From the NCBI GenBank assembly GCA_014799385.1, contig JAAVIC010000027.1:1-64000 (forward strand): a stretch of DNA of 64,000 nucleotides, read 5' to 3'. This document shows positions 58,818 through 64,000 of the stretch, one piece after another. Source of the stretch: Oscillospiraceae bacterium. Its GTDB lineage: Bacteria > Bacillota > Clostridia > Oscillospirales > Ruminococcaceae. Made by a program: the position numbers and the translations under genes. The first letter of the stretch is position 1. Each line of letters begins with the position of its first letter. Below the pieces are notes generated by a model. The model searched no databases. It saw only the letters and a list, made by a program, of their open reading frames with translations, and was not told the DNA's origin.

Positions 58818-61151
58818 ATGAATCAAACCAATCTTAATATCGGTCTTACCGATGAGGAGGCATATCGCCGCGCCCAAAACGGTCAAAGCAACGGCAGCCT
58901 TAATGTCAGAACGAAAAGCGTTACAATGATTTTCCGAGATAACGTCTGCACGCTTTTTAACCTTATAAATATAATACTCTTTGTATTGATAGCTTCTGTG
59001 GGGAGTTGGCGAAATACGCTGTTTATGGGCGTGGTTCTCTGCAACATCGGTATCGGTATCTTTCAGGAAATCCGCTCCAAGCGCGTGATAGACAGGCTTT
59101 CCATACTCTCTTCCCCAAAAGCGAAAGTTCTGCGTTCGGGTACGGAGAAAACAATCCCCATAAGCGATGTTGTAATCGGTGATGTGGTAATTCTGTCAAA
59201 CGGAATGCAAGTTCCGGCGGACTGCGAGGTCGCGGAGGGAGAGTGCGAGACTGACGAGAGCCTTATCACGGGCGAGAGCGACGGAATCCCGAAACGGCGC
59301 GGCGATGAGCTGCTGTCGGGCAGCTTTGTCACCGAAGGCAGCGTAAAGGCGGTGGCGGTGCGTGTCGGAGAGCAGTCCCAATCGGGAAAAATTACCAAAA
59401 ACGCGAAATATGTAAAAAAACACAATTCCGAAATGATGAAATCCATCAACAGAATAATCAGGGCAGTGTCGATTTGCATTGTTCCGTTCGGGCTTGTTCT
59501 GTTCTACAAAGCATTTTTCGTGTCGGGAGAATCACGCGAAATCGCCGTGACAAGCTCCTGCGCGGCACTGCTGGGAATGATTCCGGAGGGACTGGTTCTG
59601 CTTACATCGGTCGCACTGGCAATCAGCGCAATCAAACTGGCGCGGCGCAATACGCTGTGCCAAGATCTCTACTGTGCCGAGGAGCTTGCACGCGTGGATG
59701 TTCTCTGCCTCGACAAAACCGGAACGCTTACCGAGGGGAATATGGAGGTTTCCGAAATCATCCCACTTGATGAACACTTTGACGCGGAATCCGCTTTGGG
59801 AACGTTCGCGGCGGCATTTCCCGAGGGAAACTCCACTGTCAAGGCACTTAGAGAACGGTTCACGAAATCAACGGGAGCAACGCTTTTGAACACCGTTCCG
59901 TTCAATTCCACGCGGAAATGGAGCGCGGCGGAGTTTTCAGAACTCGGAACGCTGATTCTGGGCGCGCCGAGCTTCGTTCTCGGGGAAAAATACGCGCAAA
60001 TCGCGCTGAAATGCGAAAATTACTCGCAAAACGGATTGCGTGTTCTGGTTCTGGCGCGCTCGAATCAAAGACCGGCAAAGGACAAGCTCCCCGAGGACAT
60101 TTCCGCCGTTGCATTAGTTCTGCTTTCGGACAAGGTTCGCGATTCCGCGAAGGAAACATTGGAGTTCTTCAGACAGCAGGACGTAACCGTAAAGGTCATC
60201 TCGGGGGACGACCCCACGACAGTCGCCAATGTGGCTTTGAGGGCGGGTCTGGAGAATCTCGGGTCAATCGATATGAGAGGGGTATCCGAGGAGGAGATTC
60301 CCGAAATCTGCGAGAAATACGCGATTTTCGGGCGGTCAAATCCCGAACAGAAACTATTGCTTATCAAAGCGTTAAAATCGGCAGGACACAAGGTCGCAAT
60401 GATTGGCGATGGCATAAATGATGTTCCGTCGCTGCGCGAGGCGGACTGCTCGGTGGCTGTTCAGTCGGGCAGTGACGCGGCACGCGCGGCTTCGCAGTTG
60501 GTGCTGATGACCTCGGATTTCGCGGTAATGCCAAAGGTGGTCGAAGAGGGTCGCCGCTGTATCAATAACATCGAACGCTCGGCAACGCTGTTCCTCAGCA
60601 AGACGATTTTCTCGTTCATTCTGGCAGCGGTATTCCTGTTTTTGCCGTTCTCCTATCCGTTCAAGCCGATTCAAATGACGCTTATCAGCGCGATAACTAT
60701 CGGCATTCCATCGTTTCTGCTGACGTTGGAACCCAATTACAACCGCGTTTCGGGAGCGTTTCTCTTCAATGTTCTTAAGAAAGCCGCGCCGGGCGGAATA
60801 TCCGTGGCTGTGGGAATTTGCCTGCTTTCGGGCGCGGAGGCTTTTTACGGAATCCCGCCCGAGAAAATTTCCGTTATTGCCGTACTGATGACAGCGGCGA
60901 TGTGCTTCCGTATACTGTGGAATGTCTGCCGACCGTTCAAGCTGTGGCGCGGGATTATGTTCGGAGGACTGATTGCCGTATTCTGCGAAATCGGCGTATT
61001 ATTCGGAAAGCTTTTCTACATCACCCCGTTAAAGCCCTCGCAATGGATTATATTGGGAATCCTGACAGCGGCAATGTGGCTTGTTCAGTGGATGTTGGAA
61101 ATGATTTTCAAAAATAAAAGATTTTCTCTTGCAAAATGGAACAAAATATGA
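58818..61151 (+). CDS. P-type cation-transporting ATPase
   Basis: A 777-residue ion pump. Order: N-terminal helices, actuator domain with TGES (151-154), PEGL (256-259) in the fourth membrane helix, phosphorylation site DKTGTLTEG (Asp299), GDGINDVPSLREADCSVAV hinge motif, and C-terminal membrane helices. There is no N-terminal heavy-metal domain and no CPC motif, so it is not a P1B pump; PEGL and the overall size resemble CtpE-type, possibly Ca2+- or Mg2+-transporting ATPases. Ion is not certain. GGAGG precedes the ATG. The gene ends two bases before a terminator-like hairpin. Confidence 0.93.
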   Translation: MNQTNLNIGLTDEEAYRRAQNGQSNGSLNVRTKSVTMIFRDNVCTLFNLINIILFVLIASVGSWRNTLFMGVVLCNIGIGIFQEIRSKRVIDRLSILSSPKAKVLRSGTEKTIPISDVVIGDVVILSNGMQVPADCEVAEGECETDESLITGESDGIPKRRGDELLSGSFVTEGSVKAVAVRVGEQSQSGKITKNAKYVKKHNSEMMKSINRIIRAVSICIVPFGLVLFYKAFFVSGESREIAVTSSCAALLGMIPEGLVLLTSVALAISAIKLARRNTLCQDLYCAEELARVDVLCLDKTGTLTEGNMEVSEIIPLDEHFDAESALGTFAAAFPEGNSTVKALRERFTKSTGATLLNTVPFNSTRKWSAAEFSELGTLILGAPSFVLGEKYAQIALKCENYSQNGLRVLVLARSNQRPAKDKLPEDISAVALVLLSDKVRDSAKETLEFFRQQDVTVKVISGDDPTTVANVALRAGLENLGSIDMRGVSEEEIPEICEKYAIFGRSNPEQKLLLIKALKSAGHKVAMIGDGINDVPSLREADCSVAVQSGSDAARAASQLVLMTSDFAVMPKVVEEGRRCINNIERSATLFLSKTIFSFILAAVFLFLPFSYPFKPIQMTLISAITIGIPSFLLTLEPNYNRVSGAFLFNVLKKAAPGGISVAVGICLLSGAEAFYGIPPEKISVIAVLMTAAMCFRILWNVCRPFKLWRGIMFGGLIAVFCEIGVLFGKLFYITPLKPSQWIILGILTAAMWLVQWMLEMIFKNKRFSLAKWNKI

Positions 61152-61152
61152 T

Positions 61153-61239
61153 ATAATAAAAGCGTAAACGCTTTTATTATATGCTATTGTCCACGCACAT
61201 ACGTTCGCCTTCGGCTCGCTCTGTGCGGTTATGGACAAT
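61153..61239. repeat. Composite hairpin repeat, copy 2
   Basis: Hairpin one at 61153-61180 (ATAATAAAAGCG with CGCTTTTATTAT over TAAA) also serves as a terminator-like structure for the ATPase gene. Hairpin two at 61186-61239 (ATTGTCCA with TGGACAAT, plus CGCACA/TGTGCG inside). It matches copy 1 at 21495-21575. Confidence 0.75.
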
Positions 61240-61270
61240 TATATCACAAAAGATGATTGGAATCTAAAAA

Positions 61271-62272
61271 ATGTTTTATTCATTGAACGCCGGAGATTGG
61301 AACAGTGTGTTCGCAGTACCGTCCTCGGTGGTGGACAATTATATCAAACTGGCAAGCGGTAACTCGCTGAAACTGCTGTTGTATCTTCTGCGGCACGGCG
61401 GCGAGAAGATTCCCGGGGAGAAATTGGCGGAAGAGCTTGGATTTACTGAGATGGGTGAACTGGAGGACGCGGCACTGTTCTGGGTTCAGCGCGGAATAAT
61501 CCGCTACAACGGCGCGGATTTGAATGTGCTCTCCCCCTCCGCTCCGACTATGGATGAGTCGTCCGCTACCGTTGAAAAGCCCGCCGTTAAAAACGTGGAG
61601 CTGCCAAAGCCCGTAAAGGTTTCCGCGGGTGAAATCGCCTCGCGGATACAAGACAACGAGGAGATTAAATTTCTGTTCAACGAGGCGCAGCGGCTGTACG
61701 GAAGAATGCTCCGCCAGAGTGAGGAGCAGCTTCTCATCTCGCTTACCGACCACTACGGACTTTCGGGAGCAGTATCGGCAATGTTAATGGGATTTTGCTT
61801 CAAAAACGGTCAGACCGCTCCGAGTTACATCTCCGCTGTTGCCAAAAACTGGGCAGAAGAGGAAATCACCTCGGTAGAGCTTGCGAATGCGAAGATACGC
61901 GCATTGGAAAAGCAAAACGCTATTGAGGAGCGTCTGCGTCGCGCAATGGGTATGAAGTCCCGAATGACCTCCAAAATGCGGAATTTCATTGATAAATGGA
62001 CGAATGAGTGGGGCTTTGGCGAGGAAATGATTATGCTCGCTTACGAGAAAACCGTGAATCAGATTAACGAATGGAAGCCCGAATACGCAAATAAGATCCT
62101 CGAAAGCTGGAACGCGGAGGGCTTGCGCACCCCCGAGGCGGTAGAAAAATCGGAAACCGCATATCGTCAATCGATGAGCAAAAAACAATCTGCCGAGTCA
62201 AGCGGCAAATCCTCGTTTAATGTTGACAGCGTTATGTCGGAGCTTAAAAATCGTTATAAAAACGGGACTTGA
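61271..62272 (+). CDS. DnaD domain protein
   Basis: A 333-residue primosome protein. The N-terminal 75 residues look like the DnaD winged-helix domain (VVDNYIKLASGNSLKLLLYLLRHGG). Two C-terminal DnaD/DnaB2-type repeats follow, at about 135-205 (IKFLFNEAQRLYGRMLRQSEEQLLISL ... YISAVAKNWAEE) and 230-300, the second ending in the YANKILESWNAEG motif typical for DNA binding. It is eight bases ahead of the DnaC/DnaI-type loader, so the two form a helicase-loading unit. A clear ribosome site is not obvious. Confidence 0.9.
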   Translation: MFYSLNAGDWNSVFAVPSSVVDNYIKLASGNSLKLLLYLLRHGGEKIPGEKLAEELGFTEMGELEDAALFWVQRGIIRYNGADLNVLSPSAPTMDESSATVEKPAVKNVELPKPVKVSAGEIASRIQDNEEIKFLFNEAQRLYGRMLRQSEEQLLISLTDHYGLSGAVSAMLMGFCFKNGQTAPSYISAVAKNWAEEEITSVELANAKIRALEKQNAIEERLRRAMGMKSRMTSKMRNFIDKWTNEWGFGEEMIMLAYEKTVNQINEWKPEYANKILESWNAEGLRTPEAVEKSETAYRQSMSKKQSAESSGKSSFNVDSVMSELKNRYKNGT

Positions 62273-62280
62273 GGTAAAAT

Positions 62281-63276
62281 ATGGGATTGGACAAAAGGTT
62301 TTTTCAATTGGCGCAGGAGCGCCTTGCTCAGCGCCGCTCGGACAACCGAGCGCTTGAGATAAAACGCCGCGAGGAGATTTTCGCTAAACTGCCGCAATAT
62401 TCCCGGCTTGCGGACGAGCTTTCGGGAACGATGGCTGAGGTCGCGAGGATTCTGGCGGCAAGAGACCCCGATGCGGAATCCAAGGTCAAGGCGCAATTGG
62501 ACAAAAATGTCAATATCCAGCGGCAAATGGACGAGGCTCTCACACAGGGCGGCTATCCGTTGGACTATTTAGACCGCATATACACCTGTCCGAAATGTCA
62601 CGATAAAGGCTCGGTAGACGGCGAATGGTGCGGGTGCTTTCGGAAGATACTCACGGGAATCGCCGCAGAAGATCTTAACGCGCGTTCACCGCTGCGGTTA
62701 AGCTCGTTCGAGAGCTTTGAAATCGATGCTTATCCCGATGAAGTGGACAAGGAGTTTGGAGTCAGCAAGCGCGAAATTATGAAACAAAACTTCACCGACT
62801 GCGTGAAATTCTCCGAGGAGTTCAACGGGCGAGGCTACGGGCTTTTTATGATTGGCGGCACGGGGCTTGGAAAAACGCACCTGTCGCTTGCTATCGCAAA
62901 TACCCTCATCAAGCGCGGATTCAGCGTGATTTACGGCTCAACCCCGGAGCTGCTGCGAAAACTCCAGAAAGAACAGTTCTCACGCGGCGAAAAAAGCGAT
63001 GATACAATGATGCTGCTTACCGACTGCGATTTGCTGATTCTTGATGATTTGGGAGCCGAAAGCTCCTCGGAGTACACCGCTTCCTTGTTATATGAGGTTA
63101 TAAACGCACGGCAGAGCCGTTCGATTCCGATGATTGTCAATACCAATCTCGATGAAAACGGTTTGAAACAGCGGTATCAAGACAGACTATGGTCAAGATT
63201 ATTCAGTATGAAGGTGCTGTTTTTCCGCGGAAACGACAATCGGCTCGGTTTGGCGATCAACAGTACAAGAAAATAA
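62281..63276 (+). CDS. DnaC/DnaI-like helicase loader ATPase
   Basis: A 331-residue AAA+ protein. The N-terminal domain has a zinc motif (CPKCHDKG ... CGC, about residues 102-121). The AAA+ core has Walker A GGTGLGKTHLS, Walker B LLILDDLGAE, sensor-like VNTNLDENGL and the arginine-finger region RYQDRLWSRLF. It loads the replicative helicase with DnaD-type proteins. GAGG precedes the ATG. Confidence 0.92.
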   Translation: MGLDKRFFQLAQERLAQRRSDNRALEIKRREEIFAKLPQYSRLADELSGTMAEVARILAARDPDAESKVKAQLDKNVNIQRQMDEALTQGGYPLDYLDRIYTCPKCHDKGSVDGEWCGCFRKILTGIAAEDLNARSPLRLSSFESFEIDAYPDEVDKEFGVSKREIMKQNFTDCVKFSEEFNGRGYGLFMIGGTGLGKTHLSLAIANTLIKRGFSVIYGSTPELLRKLQKEQFSRGEKSDDTMMLLTDCDLLILDDLGAESSSEYTASLLYEVINARQSRSIPMIVNTNLDENGLKQRYQDRLWSRLFSMKVLFFRGNDNRLGLAINSTRK

Positions 63277-63291
63277 ACGGGAGGTAATATT

Positions 63292-64000
63292 ATGGGAAAA
63301 CTCAGAATCGGCATTCTTACAAGCGGCGGCGACTGCCCCGGACTTAATGCGACTATTCGCGGTGTTGCCAAAGCAACCTATGAGCAATTCGGCGAGGACA
63401 AGGTTGAAATTGTCGGGATTCACGATGGATACCACGGCTTGATACACGGCGATTACAAGGAGATGTCGCCCTCGGATTTTTCGGGAATCCTCACCACGGG
63501 AGGCACTATCCTCGGAACAAAGCGCACACCGTACAAGATGATGCAGATTATTGAAGATGACAAGGTTGACAAGGTCAAGGAGATGAAGCAGACCTACCGC
63601 AATCTCAAACTGGATTGTCTTTTCACCTTGGGCGGAAACGGAACGCACAAAACCGCAAATATGCTCTCCGAGGAGGGCTTGAACGTTATTGGTCTGCCGA
63701 AAACCATCGACAACGATATTTTCGGCACGGACGTAACGTTCGGATTTCATACCGCAGTTGACATCGGAACGGAAGTCATCGACCGAATCCATACTACCGC
63801 CAACTCCCACAGCCGAATCATGGTAATCGAGATTATGGGAAACAAAGCGGGCTGGCTGACGCTGTACAGCGGCGTTGCGGGCGGCGCGGACATTATCCTC
63901 ATTCCCGAAATTCCGTATAACATTGAAAAGGTCGCGAAGGCTTGCCAAAGACGCGCAGACGCTGGCAAGGCGTTCTCTATCATAGCGGTCGCGGAGGGCG
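63292..64000 (+). CDS. pfkA: 6-phosphofructokinase (3' end outside the window)
   Basis: The first 236 residues of a phosphofructokinase, which makes fructose 1,6-bisphosphate. GILTSGGDCPGLNATIRG is the phosphate-donor loop, TTGGTILGTKR follows, LGGNGTHKTA is the donor-selecting motif, PKTIDNDI ... TFGFHTAVD is the fructose-6-phosphate site, and MVIEIMGNKAGWL follows. Gly in GGNGT in place of the Asp of pyrophosphate enzymes favours ATP as donor. GGGAGG precedes the ATG. The frame is open to the window edge. Confidence 0.93.
   Translation, partial: MGKLRIGILTSGGDCPGLNATIRGVAKATYEQFGEDKVEIVGIHDGYHGLIHGDYKEMSPSDFSGILTTGGTILGTKRTPYKMMQIIEDDKVDKVKEMKQTYRNLKLDCLFTLGGNGTHKTANMLSEEGLNVIGLPKTIDNDIFGTDVTFGFHTAVDIGTEVIDRIHTTANSHSRIMVIEIMGNKAGWLTLYSGVAGGADIILIPEIPYNIEKVAKACQRRADAGKAFSIIAVAEG

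Noticed and set aside
63199-63948. 250-codon open frame antisense to phosphofructokinase
   Set aside because: The plus strand encodes clear phosphofructokinase motifs; the antisense product resembles nothing.

Overview
The window looks like chromosome from a Gram-positive, strictly anaerobic member of the Clostridia, most likely of the Ruminococcaceae/Oscillospiraceae type. This rests on gene content: bifunctional AdhE, two different [FeFe] hydrogenases, rubrerythrin, a DnaD/DnaI-type primosome pair, ZapA, CheV and YjfB motility proteins, and TTGACA-17-TATAAT promoters with strong GGAGG ribosome sites. No rRNA, tRNA, CRISPR array, prophage or insertion sequence was recognised. The species cannot be named from the sequence.

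Layout. 1-9.2 kb: small stress and housekeeping genes (YdeI-like protein, TPR protein, a double-rubredoxin rubrerythrin, DprA), an aspartate carbamoyltransferase carrying the zinc domain of PyrI, a frameshifted membrane sulfatase, GNAT and HAD genes and a pair of half-size TauE/SafE proteins. 9.3-12.5 kb: ilvB-ilvN-lysR. 12.5-21.5 kb: a fermentation and hydrogen operon behind a near-perfect Rex operator: adhE, an APH-fold kinase, a 2Fe-2S thioredoxin-like ferredoxin, a PAS-containing sensory-type [FeFe] hydrogenase, a PP2C/SpoIIE phosphatase, a second [FeFe] hydrogenase and a YkgJ-like Cys protein. 21.6-24.5 kb: XRE-AbrB regulator, ABC exporter, alpha/beta hydrolase. 24.6-27.7 kb: peptide-binding lipoprotein (apparently with an ATA start) and a GH3 lipoprotein. 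27.7-30.2 kb: FeoA-FeoB fusion plus the small FeoB-associated Cys-rich protein. 30.5-32.4 kb: sigma factor and its probable anti-sigma protein. 32.7-36.1 kb: a membrane protein and an OST-HTH/DUF3825 protein. 36.2-44.2 kb: gap, rluA-type gene, twin 99-aa proteins, CPBP protease, a hypothetical gene, MATE transporter, typA. 44.3-49.9 kb: six tightly packed minus-strand genes led by a His-rich COG0523 metallochaperone. 50-52.2 kb: PARG-like protein, cheV and yjfB. 52.2-58.6 kb: RlmI-type methyltransferase, U32 peptidase, ZapA-coiled-coil protein, citrate synthase. 58.8-64 kb: P-type ATPase, DnaD protein, DnaC/DnaI loader and the start of 6-phosphofructokinase.

How genes may work together. The adhE-hydrogenase operon can dispose of reductant as ethanol and H2 and adds a likely H2- or redox-sensing branch (sensory hydrogenase, PP2C phosphatase, APH-fold kinase). 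The His-rich GTPase operon couples metal-insertion GTPases to two predicted metal-dependent hydrolases. The OST-HTH/DUF3825 protein with its membrane partner is the least understood two-gene unit. Several intergenic spacers hold hairpin-rich repeats whose copies differ by paired (compensatory) base changes, which suggests selection on structure.
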